From positions 1 to 64,000 of the forward strand of contig JAFWFS010000018.1 in assembly GCA_017515475.1 (NCBI GenBank): a stretch of DNA of 64,000 nt, in the 5' to 3' direction. This document shows positions 23,165-30,835 of the stretch, in pieces. Positions within the stretch are counted from its first letter, which is position 1; every line of letters starts with the position of its first letter. Below the pieces are notes generated by a model. It saw nothing but the letters and a program-made list of their open reading frames with translations, ran no database searches and had not been told where the DNA came from. Source of the stretch: Erysipelotrichaceae bacterium. Its GTDB lineage: Bacteria > Bacillota_I > Bacilli_A > Erysipelotrichales > Erysipelotrichaceae. The position numbers were made by a program, and so were the translations under genes.

Positions 23165-24850
23165 TCATTCCTCTACTTTCACCCGGTCACCGAACAGATC
23201 TCTCAATCTGTCTTCCTGGGTCTTGTTTGCGGCTGTTGCCTTGCTTGTGTATTTCTCTATATATACCGGTTTGTTTCTCCTGTCTTCCGGCGTTTCTTTG
23301 TACAGTTTGATCAGCTGTTTCTTTCTTGCTTCATCGATACCGTAAACCATCTTGTCGATGCCGAATTCTTCATTCAAGAAACGGTACAGTTCTTCGTTGG
23401 TGGAACGTGTATTGATGCAGTCTGCCTGGGTCTTGTTTCCGCAGACGATGATCGCGTCTTTGTTTGAAGCGAACAGTTCGGTACCGATGAGGAGCTGATA
23501 GAACTTGCGTTTATCTGATTCATATCGGTAAAGATCAAGCTTGTTGTAGATGATCTGGTCGTTGATCTTCAGATCTCTGTTGGCATCCAGCAGGATCGAG
23601 AGCAGGAAATCGGTATTGTATTCTATGACCGGTTCGACTTCTTCAATTGGTTCTTCAACAGGTGTCTTTGCTTCAGGTTCCGGTTCGGATTCTTCAACGG
23701 TCTTCTTTACCTCTGTTTCTTTTGCCGGTTCTTTTACGGTTTCCTTTAACAGCTGGCTTTTCTCTGCAGCCGCGCCGTTTCGTCCGGCCATCTTAATCAG
23801 ACAAAGTTCCAGATAAACCAGGAAATTCTGGTTCTGTTTTTCCTTGGAAATCGTTTCTTCCAGGTCTCTTGCGTCTTTCAGCAGATCTTCGGTCGTTGTG
23901 AGATTCAGGATCTCCTGCGCTTCCGCGGCGGTAAGCCGGTTCAGCAGGATGTCTTTGCCCTGATCGGAATAGATCAACGCATCCTTGACGATCTCTAAAA
24001 GATCGACGGCCAGGCGTTTGGTATCCATTCCCTGCGTGTACATGTTTCTGAGTCTGGAGATGATGACGCTCACCTGGTTGTTGTGAATGTCCGTGAAGAG
24101 GCCGACCTCTTCTTTTACCGAGGTCAGACCGAAGATGTGCTCGACGTCTTCCAAAGTCACTTCGTCGGGATTATAGGCAAGGCACTGTTCCAGCAGGGAC
24201 AAGGCATCACGCATTCCCCCCTCCGCCATTCTGGCCAGCTCATCAACAGCTTTCTCTTCATAAGAGATTCCTTCTTTTTCAAGTATCTCCATGGTTTTCT
24301 TCTTGATCTCGAAACCGCTGATCTTTGAGAAGTTGTAGCGCTGACATCTGGACAGCACGGTTGGAATGACCTTTTGCGGATCGGTAGTAGCTAAAATAAA
24401 GATCACGTGTGCCGGCGGTTCTTCCAGGGTCTTCAACAGCGCATTAAAAGCCGGCGTCGATAGCATGTGAACTTCATCGATGATGTATACTTTGTATTTT
24501 CCTAACAGCGGTGCATACGGCACCTGTTCAATGATTTCTCTGATATCGTCGATGCCATTGTTGCTGGCGGCGTCGAGTTCGATGATATCGGGATGACTGC
24601 CCTGCAGATAGGCCAGACAGTTCTTGCAGGTATCACAGGATTCTTCCTCGAAGTTTTCACAGTTGATCGCTTTCGCAAAGAGTTTGGCTACCGATGTCTT
24701 GCCGGTGCCCCTGGGTCCGGCAAAAAGATACGCATGGGCGATCCTGTTCTTTTTGATTGCATTTAAAAGCGTCTTTACGATGTACTTCTGTCCGACAACT
24801 TCAGAGAATTTTGCCGGTCTGTATGTTCTGTATAATACCTGATATCCCAT
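23165..24850 (-). CDS. dnaX: DNA polymerase III subunit gamma/tau
   Basis: The 561-aa product is the clamp-loader ATPase: Walker A GPRGTGKTS (about 44-52), a four-Cys zinc module (about 57-80), Walker B and sensor IIDEVHML, SRCQRYNF, then a Glu/Pro-rich linker (about 365-415) and a short tau-like domain. It starts at the ATG ending at 24850 (MGYQVLYRTYRP). The six residues upstream in the frame overlap a -10 box. No ribosome site is present, and TATAAT lies exactly six bases before the ATG, so the mRNA may be leaderless. Confidence 0.95.
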   Translation of the reverse strand: MGYQVLYRTYRPAKFSEVVGQKYIVKTLLNAIKKNRIAHAYLFAGPRGTGKTSVAKLFAKAINCENFEEESCDTCKNCLAYLQGSHPDIIELDAASNNGIDDIREIIEQVPYAPLLGKYKVYIIDEVHMLSTPAFNALLKTLEEPPAHVIFILATTDPQKVIPTVLSRCQRYNFSKISGFEIKKKTMEILEKEGISYEEKAVDELARMAEGGMRDALSLLEQCLAYNPDEVTLEDVEHIFGLTSVKEEVGLFTDIHNNQVSVIISRLRNMYTQGMDTKRLAVDLLEIVKDALIYSDQGKDILLNRLTAAEAQEILNLTTTEDLLKDARDLEETISKEKQNQNFLVYLELCLIKMAGRNGAAAEKSQLLKETVKEPAKETEVKKTVEESEPEPEAKTPVEEPIEEVEPVIEYNTDFLLSILLDANRDLKINDQIIYNKLDLYRYESDKRKFYQLLIGTELFASNKDAIIVCGNKTQADCINTRSTNEELYRFLNEEFGIDKMVYGIDEARKKQLIKLYKETPEDRRNKPVYIEKYTSKATAANKTQEDRLRDLFGDRVKVEE

Positions 24851-24862
24851 AACAATATTATA
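24848..24862 (-). promoter_or_regulatory. -10 box six bases before the dnaX ATG
   Basis: The plus strand reads CAT (24848-24850), six bases, then ATTATA (24857-24862). On the minus strand this is TATAAT-N6-ATG, placing the start of transcription at or within a base of the ATG. I see no convincing -35. Confidence 0.55.
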
Positions 24863-24910
24863 TCGCATATCACGGTTGATTTGTGTTTAAAAAACATTTC
24901 CCGGGGATTA

Positions 24911-25354
24911 TCAACGTTTGTTTTTAAAGAATTTCTTTAGGAGTTCGGAGCACTCTTTTTCCATGACTCCTCCCTGGATCTGTGGGTAGTGGTTCAGCAG
25001 TCTGACGTCCTGCAGTCTGATATTGGAAACAAGAGCTCCTCCTTTTGGATCTTCACATCCGTACACGATCCTGTCGATGCGGGAATTGATCAGTGCGCCT
25101 GTACACATCATGCACGGCTCCAGAGTCACGTAAATCTCGCAGCCCTTCAGGTTCCAGTTATCCAGCTTTCTGGCTGCTTTCTGGATGCATTCGATCTCTG
25201 CATGAAAAAGCGCACAGTTTTTCTTTTCTTTTCTGTTATGTGCTCTGGCGATGATCTTTCCGTCTTTTGTGATTACGCAGCCTACCGGCACTTCGTCTTC
25301 TTCAAAGGCTTTCTGTGCTTCCTTGTAGGCCTGCGCCATGAACTTTTCTTCCAT
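24911..25354 (-). CDS. tadA: tRNA-specific adenosine deaminase
   Basis: The 147-aa enzyme makes inosine at the wobble position of tRNA-Arg. The zinc and catalytic motifs are HAEIECI (about 51-57, proton-shuttle Glu) and PCMMCTGALINSRI (about 80-93). The C-terminus is basic. The start is fused to the upstream stop (TAAATG) with GGAAAG before it. The tadA-dnaX order with the SRP RNA close by is common in Bacillota. Confidence 0.93.
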   Translation of the reverse strand: MEEKFMAQAYKEAQKAFEEDEVPVGCVITKDGKIIARAHNRKEKKNCALFHAEIECIQKAARKLDNWNLKGCEIYVTLEPCMMCTGALINSRIDRIVYGCEDPKGGALVSNIRLQDVRLLNHYPQIQGGVMEKECSELLKKFFKNKR

Positions 25355-25540
25355 TTACTGGTCTTTCCAGCTTTCTACTCTTTCTTCTTCCTCCAGACCC
25401 TGCTTCCTCATGTAGTGTTTTCCGTACTGCTGGCCAAGTCCGTATGGGGTGATGCCGTTTCTGCTGAGTATGATTCCAATGCCTGCACCAATTAGCGCAA
25501 ACACCGCTAAAGTCAGTAAGATCACAGTCGACATTGTCAT
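25355..25540 (-). CDS. small single-pass membrane protein
   Basis: The 61-aa product has one N-terminal membrane segment (about 5-25) and a basic, Gly/Tyr-containing cytoplasmic tail with an acidic patch. GGAGAAAAG precedes the ATG. It overlaps the start of tadA (shared TAAATG). Function unknown. Confidence 0.7.
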   Translation of the reverse strand: MTMSTVILLTLAVFALIGAGIGIILSRNGITPYGLGQQYGKHYMRKQGLEEEERVESWKDQ

Positions 25541-25576
25541 ATCTTTTCTCCTTTTGTTCTCTCGAACGGTTTTCTG

Positions 25577-26062
25577 CTATTTAACGACAAGTCCGGCAAT
25601 AGCGGCGATCAGCGCCGAAATCAGCGGAAATCCAACGATGGTGCCGAACCATTTTCTGGTCATGGTTTTTGAATCGATATACGGTTTCAGATCTTCCGTT
25701 CCCGGTATGTTCCAGGCCGCGGTATGGTTGACCCACCACCAGTCGATGAACAGTCTGTCGAAGAAACCCTCAATCAAAAAAACAGCGCTCATCTGCAGAA
25801 ACGGATCGAGAAAGCCTCTTGCCTTGTTGATGCCATAGACAGAAACAACCACAAACATAAAATACGGCAGAATACCGAAAAGCCCGAACCTGTTGTAGTT
25901 TTGTTTGATCTTATCTTTGCTGATCAGTCCGTTTTCTACAACTCTGTCCTGAACCGCTTTATCATAAAAGAAAACCATGTTTACCGGACTGTTGGCGATT
26001 CCGATTACGCAGCTTAACAGCACGGCCAGGCAGCACACCAGCCCTTCGAAGATTATCAGCAT
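25577..26062 (-). CDS. membrane protein of unknown function
   Basis: I set the start at the ATG ending at 26062 (161 aa), since GGAG is eight bases upstream. The ATG four codons earlier has none. The protein has four membrane segments (about 5-25, 65-85, 90-108, 137-158) and a WWWVNH motif (about 109-114) between segments. The family is not recognised. It begins just after the SRP RNA and may share its transcript. Confidence 0.75.
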   Translation of the reverse strand: MLIIFEGLVCCLAVLLSCVIGIANSPVNMVFFYDKAVQDRVVENGLISKDKIKQNYNRFGLFGILPYFMFVVVSVYGINKARGFLDPFLQMSAVFLIEGFFDRLFIDWWWVNHTAAWNIPGTEDLKPYIDSKTMTRKWFGTIVGFPLISALIAAIAGLVVK

Positions 26063-26084
26063 AAAATTCTCCATCTAATAAAAA

Positions 26085-26160
26085 TGGTACACACAGACAG
26101 AGGTTCGTATGGCTGCTTGCTTCCGCACCTGACCAAGTTAGTAACATGAATGTTGTACCA
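26085..26160 (-). ncRNA. ffs: signal recognition particle RNA, small bacterial type
   Basis: The minus strand contains GTCAGGTGCGGAAGCAAGC, which matches the conserved SRP tip (E. coli GTCAGGTCCGGAAGGAAGC), including the GGAA loop and Ffh-binding bases. The ends pair: TGGTAC at the 5' side with GTACCA at the 3' side. At about 76 bases it is at the short end of the bacterial range. It binds Ffh for membrane targeting. TTTTTATT follows as terminator. A near-consensus promoter lies upstream. It stands close to tadA and dnaX, the usual neighbourhood. Confidence 0.92.
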
Positions 26161-26165
26161 TCTTT

Positions 26166-26194
26166 ATTCTATCTTAAGATTTCTTTTCTTTCAA
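26166..26194 (-). promoter_or_regulatory. promoter of the SRP RNA
   Basis: On the minus strand TTGAAA (26194-26189) and TAGAAT (26171-26166) are separated by 17 bases, with the RNA start expected near 26160. The -35 lies on the stop codon of the preceding gene. Confidence 0.75.
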
Positions 26195-26673
26195 TCCGCT
26201 TTCCTTTTCGATAAAAGACGGGCAGCGGCCACAATGTTGACAAAAGGAATAAAATGATCTGCTTTATGTGCCGGTGTCTGATTTTTAAGCCTTGCCAGAT
26301 TGAATCCGTAGAAAGCGTTGGTCCACAGCACAAACAGCATCCATCCCAGAAACAGAAGAAATACGGCAAGTGTCGAATCGAAACCGGTCGCAAAGGCGGT
26401 CATTACGATCCAGAACGCAACAGCAACAAAGTAATGCGGCAGCAGGCAGAACACGCTCACGCACATGGAGAATTTCAAGTTTTTCTCATCGTTTGTTTTA
26501 TACAGATAGAACGCGTAGACGATGCTCAAGATGCCGGACACGATGAGCATCGGGAAATAGTACGAGGCTATATAGCTGTTGAAGAACTTGTCATATGCTT
26601 CAATATCAACCACAAAAGGAAGAGCTATCAGATAAAGCAGGATCACATTAAACGCTGGGAATACTTTTTTCAT
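26191..26673 (-). CDS. membrane protein of unknown function
   Basis: The 160-aa product has four membrane segments (about 5-25, 37-56, 68-90, 96-122) and a C-terminal cytoplasmic part (ADHFIPFVNIVAAARLLSKRK). That end resembles short membrane proteins in which an FIPFVNI-type stretch precedes a basic tail. Its ATG overlaps the HAD gene stop by 4 bp, so the two are coupled. Confidence 0.72.
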   Translation of the reverse strand: MKKVFPAFNVILLYLIALPFVVDIEAYDKFFNSYIASYYFPMLIVSGILSIVYAFYLYKTNDEKNLKFSMCVSVFCLLPHYFVAVAFWIVMTAFATGFDSTLAVFLLFLGWMLFVLWTNAFYGFNLARLKNQTPAHKADHFIPFVNIVAAARLLSKRKAD

Positions 26674-27341
26674 CTTGTTCTCTCTTTTAATAATTCATAA
26701 TCAAATTCTTCAAAACTGTTTATTCTTTGTCTGATCTGCGGCAGATCCGGATTGTTTTCTTTCCGGATGACAACGATGTTCCTGCATCCGGCTTCTGCGG
26801 CTTTCTGGATGGATTTGGCTGAATCGTCGATGACCAGGCAATCGGCAATATCTACTCCAAGTCTCCTTGCCCCTTCCAGATACATCTTGGCTTTGTCGCT
26901 GTAGTCGCCGTTATCATATACGACCTTATCGATGTCGAACCATCTGTCCAACTGAAGGAAGCTGAAATAGAAGTCTCTGTTTTCCCGGATGGATGCGGTA
27001 CACATGGTGATTGGGATACCTTCCTCTTTCAGTCGATCAAGCAGTTTTTCCGCGCCTTCCCGCATGCCTCTATCCTTGTGTTCAAGGCAAATCTTCTGGT
27101 AGTTTTCCGTTTCTTTCCGTTTCGACCACCAGGCGATCTTTTCCTTGTCTGTCGGCAAGCCGTTTTCTCTAAGGATACTTTCAACGAAAACATCGTTTCT
27201 TATTCCTATGTATTTCTGATAGAGTGACTGAAAACCGTCTTCCGTACCTGTTATTTCCTTGTATGTCCTTCTCCACGCTTCCTCGTTGATGTCGTCGTCT
27301 TCGAATAATGTGCCATTATAATCAAACAGAACCGCTTTCAT
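26670..27341 (-). CDS. HAD-family hydrolase
   Basis: The 223-aa product has the HAD motifs: FDYNGTLF (about 6-13, nucleophile Asp; Tyr-Asn where DxD is usual), TASIRENR (about 115-122, motif II), Lys near 150 and VIDDSAKSIQKA (about 168-179). A helical cap lies at about 15-80, as in beta-phosphoglucomutase-like phosphatases. The second Asp of DxD is Asn, which may change activity. I start at the ATG ending at 27341. TATAAT lies six bases upstream, no ribosome site exists, and a parS palindrome covers the spacer and -35 zone. Confidence 0.85.
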   Translation of the reverse strand: MKAVLFDYNGTLFEDDDINEEAWRRTYKEITGTEDGFQSLYQKYIGIRNDVFVESILRENGLPTDKEKIAWWSKRKETENYQKICLEHKDRGMREGAEKLLDRLKEEGIPITMCTASIRENRDFYFSFLQLDRWFDIDKVVYDNGDYSDKAKMYLEGARRLGVDIADCLVIDDSAKSIQKAAEAGCRNIVVIRKENNPDLPQIRQRINSFEEFDYELLKERTR

Positions 27342-27353
27342 GGTTTTATTATA
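27339..27353 (-). promoter_or_regulatory. -10 box six bases before the HAD ATG
   Basis: The minus strand reads TATAAT (27353-27348), six bases, then ATG (27341-27339), the same spacing as at the kinase and dnaX. The parS palindrome ends one base upstream of the -10. Confidence 0.6.
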
Positions 27354-27354
27354 C

Positions 27355-27374
27355 AACGTTTCACGTGAAACGTT
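27355..27374. promoter_or_regulatory. parS site 1
   Basis: AACGTTTCACGTGAAACGTT is a 20-bp perfect palindrome containing the core GTTTCACGTGAAAC of the bacterial parS consensus. ParB binds such sites near the origin, loads SMC and starts chromosome segregation. It lies about 12 kb from dnaA. No parA or parB gene is in the window. Confidence 0.9.
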
Positions 27375-27385
27375 TCTAACAAGAA

Positions 27386-27402
27386 AGGCCCTTATCGGGC
27401 CT
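27386..27402 (-). terminator. terminator of serS
   Basis: AGGCCC (27386-27391) pairs with GGGCCT (27397-27402) around a 5-base loop. On the minus strand TTCTTG follows, a rather weak T tail. It lies between the two parS sites. Confidence 0.6.
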
Positions 27403-27423
27403 CTCGAGCTTTTGGATTAACTC

Positions 27424-27445
27424 AATTGTTTCACGTGAAACAATT
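27424..27445. promoter_or_regulatory. parS site 2
   Basis: The 22-bp perfect palindrome AATTGTTTCACGTGAAACAATT contains the exact consensus TGTTTCACGTGAAACA. It touches the serS stop codon at 27446 and lies 71 bp from site 1, centre to centre. Confidence 0.92.
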
Positions 27446-28729
27446 CTATTTTCTTACGATTTTCTTCTGTCCGCCCATGTACGGCTGGATGACTTCCGGA
27501 ATATCGATCGATCCGTCTTCGTTGTAATTGTTTTCCAGGAAAGCAATCAGCATTCTTGGAGGAGCTACAACGGTGTTGTTCAGGGTATGAGGAAGATAGT
27601 TTCCGTTCTCGCCCTTGACTCTGATCTTCAGTCTTCTGGACTGCGCATCACCCAGGTTGGAGCACGAACATACCTCGAAGTATTTCTGCTGTCTTGGAGA
27701 CCAGGCTTCAACGTCGCAGGATTTGACCTTCAGATCAGCCAGATCGCCGGAACAGCACTCCAGCGTTCTTACAGGGATGTTCATGGACAGGAACAGATCG
27801 ACGGAATATCTCCACATTCTGTTGTACCAGTCCATGGATTCTTCCGGTTTACAGATAACGATCATTTCTTGTTTCTCAAACTGATGGATACGATAGACAC
27901 CTCTTTCCTCGATGCCGTGCGCTCCTACTTCCTTTCTAAAACAAGGAGAATAAGAGGTCAGGGTCATCGGGAGCTTGCTTTCGTCGTTGATCGTATCGAT
28001 AAAGCGTCCGATCATGGAGTGCTCGGATGTGCCTATCAGATAGAGGTCTTCGCCTTCGATCTTGTACATCATGTTTTCCATTTCCTTGAAAGACATGACG
28101 CCGGTTACGACTTCCGAACGGATCATGAATGGAGGGATGCAGTAAGTGAACCCCTTGCCTACCATGTAGTCTCTGGCATATGCCAGGATTGCGGAATGCA
28201 GGCGGGCAATGTCGCCGGTCAGATAATAGAAGCCGTTGCCCGAAGTCTTTCTTGCGGAATCCAGGTCGATGCCGTTCAGGCTTTCCATGATATCGGTGTG
28301 GTAAGGAATTTCATAATCGAACGTTCTTTTTGTGCCGAACTGTTCGATCTCGACGTTTTCGGAATCGTCCTTTCCGATCGGAACAGATGCATCGATGATG
28401 TTCGGAATCACCAGCATTCTTTCTCTGATCTTCTCTTCCAGCTTCGGTTCTTCCAGTTCACACTCTTCGATCTGCTCACCGATCTTCTTGACTTCTTCCT
28501 TGACCTGTTCCGCTTCTTCTTTCTTGCCCTGCCCCATCAGAGCGCCGATCTGTTTAGAGATGGCGTTCCTCTGGCTACGCAGTTCATCTGCCTTGGTACG
28601 TAAGGCGCGGTATTCTTCGTCCAGTGCTTTCACCTCATCGACAAGCACCAGTTTTTCGTCCTGGAATTTCTTCCGGATGTTTTCCTTGACCAGTTCAGGA
28701 TTTTCTCTAATCAGTTTAATGTCAATCAT
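27446..28729 (-). CDS. serS: seryl-tRNA synthetase
   Basis: The 427-aa class II synthetase charges tRNA-Ser. It has the long N-terminal coiled-coil arm (about 30-100) that grips the long variable arm of tRNA-Ser, motif 2 around CFRKEVGAHG.EERGVYRIHQF (about 276-297) and motif 3 near the C-terminus (LNNTVVAPPRMLIAFLENN). I start at the ATG ending at 28729 with GGAGGAAG upstream. Seven further in-frame codons lie before that. A T-box leader controls it. Confidence 0.95.
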   Translation of the reverse strand: MIDIKLIRENPELVKENIRKKFQDEKLVLVDEVKALDEEYRALRTKADELRSQRNAISKQIGALMGQGKKEEAEQVKEEVKKIGEQIEECELEEPKLEEKIRERMLVIPNIIDASVPIGKDDSENVEIEQFGTKRTFDYEIPYHTDIMESLNGIDLDSARKTSGNGFYYLTGDIARLHSAILAYARDYMVGKGFTYCIPPFMIRSEVVTGVMSFKEMENMMYKIEGEDLYLIGTSEHSMIGRFIDTINDESKLPMTLTSYSPCFRKEVGAHGIEERGVYRIHQFEKQEMIVICKPEESMDWYNRMWRYSVDLFLSMNIPVRTLECCSGDLADLKVKSCDVEAWSPRQQKYFEVCSCSNLGDAQSRRLKIRVKGENGNYLPHTLNNTVVAPPRMLIAFLENNYNEDGSIDIPEVIQPYMGGQKKIVRK

Positions 28730-28754
28730 GTTCTTCCTCCCCCTAAACAAACAA

Positions 28755-28940
28755 AAAGGTGATCACAAGGGCGCCAAGGCGCGGTACCACCTTTATTTAT
28801 TTCTTTTTTCCTTTAACGCAGGAATACGTGCCGGATTAAGGCAACTATAAGGCGGATTCATCAGGATTTGGCTGACAGGTTCCACCATACCCCGTCTCTC
28901 TATAAGCTTCCTTCCGACTACTGTCCCTTATTACGTACAA
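28755..28940 (-). promoter_or_regulatory. serine T-box riboswitch
   Basis: The minus strand carries the exact T-box AGGTGGTACCGCG (28792-28780). It pairs in the antiterminator. The competing terminator is AAAGGTG (28794-28788) with CACCTTT (28761-28755). Upstream are the stem I parts GGTGGAACC, an AGTA-type box and a loop with TCC (28856-28854), a serine codon, as probable specifier. Uncharged tRNA-Ser would allow read-through into serS. TATGAT at 28950-28945 is a likely -10. Confidence 0.93.
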
Positions 28941-28989
28941 GAAAATCATATCACAACAGACTCGTTTTTTTAATATGTTGTTTCAGAAA

Positions 28990-29011
28990 AAAAGATGTCC
29001 GTCAGGACATC
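28990..29011 (-). terminator. terminator of the ABC exporter gene
   Basis: GATGTCC (28994-29000) pairs with GGACATC (29005-29011) around GTCA. On the minus strand a TTTTTTT run follows. The gene's stop codon lies within the hairpin. Confidence 0.82.
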
Positions 29012-30759
29012 ATGATCTTCTTATCGATATTCAGGTCGTCATCGGAGAACTGGGAAGCATAGAGTTTCTTATAAAGACCTTTACGTTTTCTGATCAGTTC
29101 TTCGTGGGTTCCGCTTTCGACGATCTTCCCGTTGGATACGACCAGGATCTCATCGGCGTTGCGGATCGTAGAAAGCCTGTGGGCGACAACGATCGTGGTT
29201 CTGCCTTTCTTTAAGGAATTCAGCGCTTCCTGTATCAGAGCTTCGGTGGTGTTGTCCAGGGAACTGGTTGCTTCATCCAGAATCAGGATCGGAGGGTTCT
29301 TCAAAAACACCCGGGCAATAGAAAGCCTTTGCTTCTGTCCGCCTGACAGACGTATGCCTCTTTCTCCTATTTCCGTGTCAAAGCCTTCCGGCAGCGACAT
29401 AATGTAGTCGTAGATGTTGGCCTTCCTTGCTGCCGCAACGATATGATTTCTCGTGGCGTTCTTTTTGCCGTAAGCGATATTCTCATAGAAAGTTCCGGAG
29501 AAAAGGAAGACGTCCTGCTGAACGATGCCGATGTTTTCTCTCAGTGATTTCATCGTAATATCTTCGATATCGATGTTGCGGATACTGATCTTTCCGGAAT
29601 CCGCGTGATAGAATTTTGGCAGCAGATGACAGATGGTTGTCTTTCCTCCGCCCGATGGTCCTACCAGAGCCACGGTCTTTCCTTTCGGTACGGTAAAGCT
29701 GATGTTTTCCAGAATCTCTCTCTCTTCTTCTTTGTTGTAGGTAAAACAGACGCTCTCGAAACGGATGTCGCCGTTCAGCTTGCTGTAATCCTTTGCGCCT
29801 TTTCTGTCTTCCTCAACAGGCAGATCCAGAATCTCGCAGAATCTTTCAAAACCCGTAGCTCCGTCGTCAAACTGTTCCATCCACTGAACCAGCTGCAGGA
29901 TCGGACTGGTAAAAAAACCAATCGACACGATAAAACTGGAATAGTCGCCGAAAGTAATCAAGCCTTTGTATAAGAATATTCCTCCGGAAATAAGACAAAC
30001 GACGTTGAAGATGTCGGTAACGAAGATGGTGGTTGAGTGCTGAATGGCCATGGTGAAATACTGGCCTCTTTTTGCGGCAACGAATTCCTTGTTTCCTTTT
30101 TCGAATTTTTCGATTTCTTTTTCGGAGTTGTTGAAAGCCTTGGTGATACGGATACCGGATACCGACGAGTTGACATCGCCGTTGATTTGGGCGATCGATC
30201 TTCTGGCCTTCCGTGACGATTCCATGTGCTTCTTTCTTACGATAAGCGTGATGATGAAAAGCAAAGGCGAGCACGAGAAGATGATCAGTGCCAGAGTCAG
30301 ATTGATGCTGGAAAGATAAAACAAAGAGAACAGCAACGAGAAGGAGGTCATCACCAGCATCTCCGGTCCGTGATGGGCAAGTTCGGAAATCTCCTGCAGA
30401 TCGCTGGTTATGCGCGACATGATCTTGCCTGTCTCGTTGTTGTCGTAGTATGAAAACGGAAGCTGTTCCAGTTTTTCGAACATCTCTCTGCGCATGTCTG
30501 CCTGCATATCCGTTCCTACCATATGGCCGTAGTAGTCCACACAGTATTTCATGATCATCTTCAGCACATAGGCACCAAGCAAAACGCTGCCGTAGACGAT
30601 GATCTGATCGAACTTCTGGTTCGGGATCAGGTCATTCAGCATGTATCTGGTAACGATCGGATAAAGGATGCCGGCAGCCGAGTTACCAAGAGCGGAGGCC
30701 ATGTCCAGGGCAAATGTTTTCAGATACGGTTTATAGTAGGACAAAAATCTCTTCAGCAT
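29002..30759 (-). CDS. ABC exporter, fused membrane and ATPase domains
   Basis: The 585-aa half-transporter has six membrane helices (about 15-310) and an ATPase domain: Walker A GPSGGGKTT (about 375-383), signature LSGGQKQR, Walker B ILILDEATSSLD, and the switch His in AHRLST. It belongs to the MsbA/LmrA-like multidrug or lipid exporter group and would work as a homodimer, as no partner is encoded nearby. GAGGT precedes the ATG. It lies just downstream of gyrA with its own terminator. Substrate unknown. Confidence 0.88.
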   Translation of the reverse strand: MLKRFLSYYKPYLKTFALDMASALGNSAAGILYPIVTRYMLNDLIPNQKFDQIIVYGSVLLGAYVLKMIMKYCVDYYGHMVGTDMQADMRREMFEKLEQLPFSYYDNNETGKIMSRITSDLQEISELAHHGPEMLVMTSFSLLFSLFYLSSINLTLALIIFSCSPLLFIITLIVRKKHMESSRKARRSIAQINGDVNSSVSGIRITKAFNNSEKEIEKFEKGNKEFVAAKRGQYFTMAIQHSTTIFVTDIFNVVCLISGGIFLYKGLITFGDYSSFIVSIGFFTSPILQLVQWMEQFDDGATGFERFCEILDLPVEEDRKGAKDYSKLNGDIRFESVCFTYNKEEEREILENISFTVPKGKTVALVGPSGGGKTTICHLLPKFYHADSGKISIRNIDIEDITMKSLRENIGIVQQDVFLFSGTFYENIAYGKKNATRNHIVAAARKANIYDYIMSLPEGFDTEIGERGIRLSGGQKQRLSIARVFLKNPPILILDEATSSLDNTTEALIQEALNSLKKGRTTIVVAHRLSTIRNADEILVVSNGKIVESGTHEELIRKRKGLYKKLYASQFSDDDLNIDKKIMMS

Positions 30760-30815
30760 ACGACCTCATTCTATCATGCGGTCAGCTGTTTATAACAGAT
30801 ATTGCATTCCAAAAC

Positions 30816-30835
30816 AAAAGGACGATTACTCGTCC
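30816..30835 (-). terminator. gyrA terminator
   Basis: GGACGA (30820-30825) pairs with TCGTCC (30830-30835) around TTAC. The minus strand continues TTTTGTTTT. It overlaps the last gyrA codons. Confidence 0.65.

Noticed and set aside
27587-28603. A 338-codon plus-strand frame opposite serS.
   Set aside because: Antisense to an unmistakable seryl-tRNA synthetase; no motif of its own.
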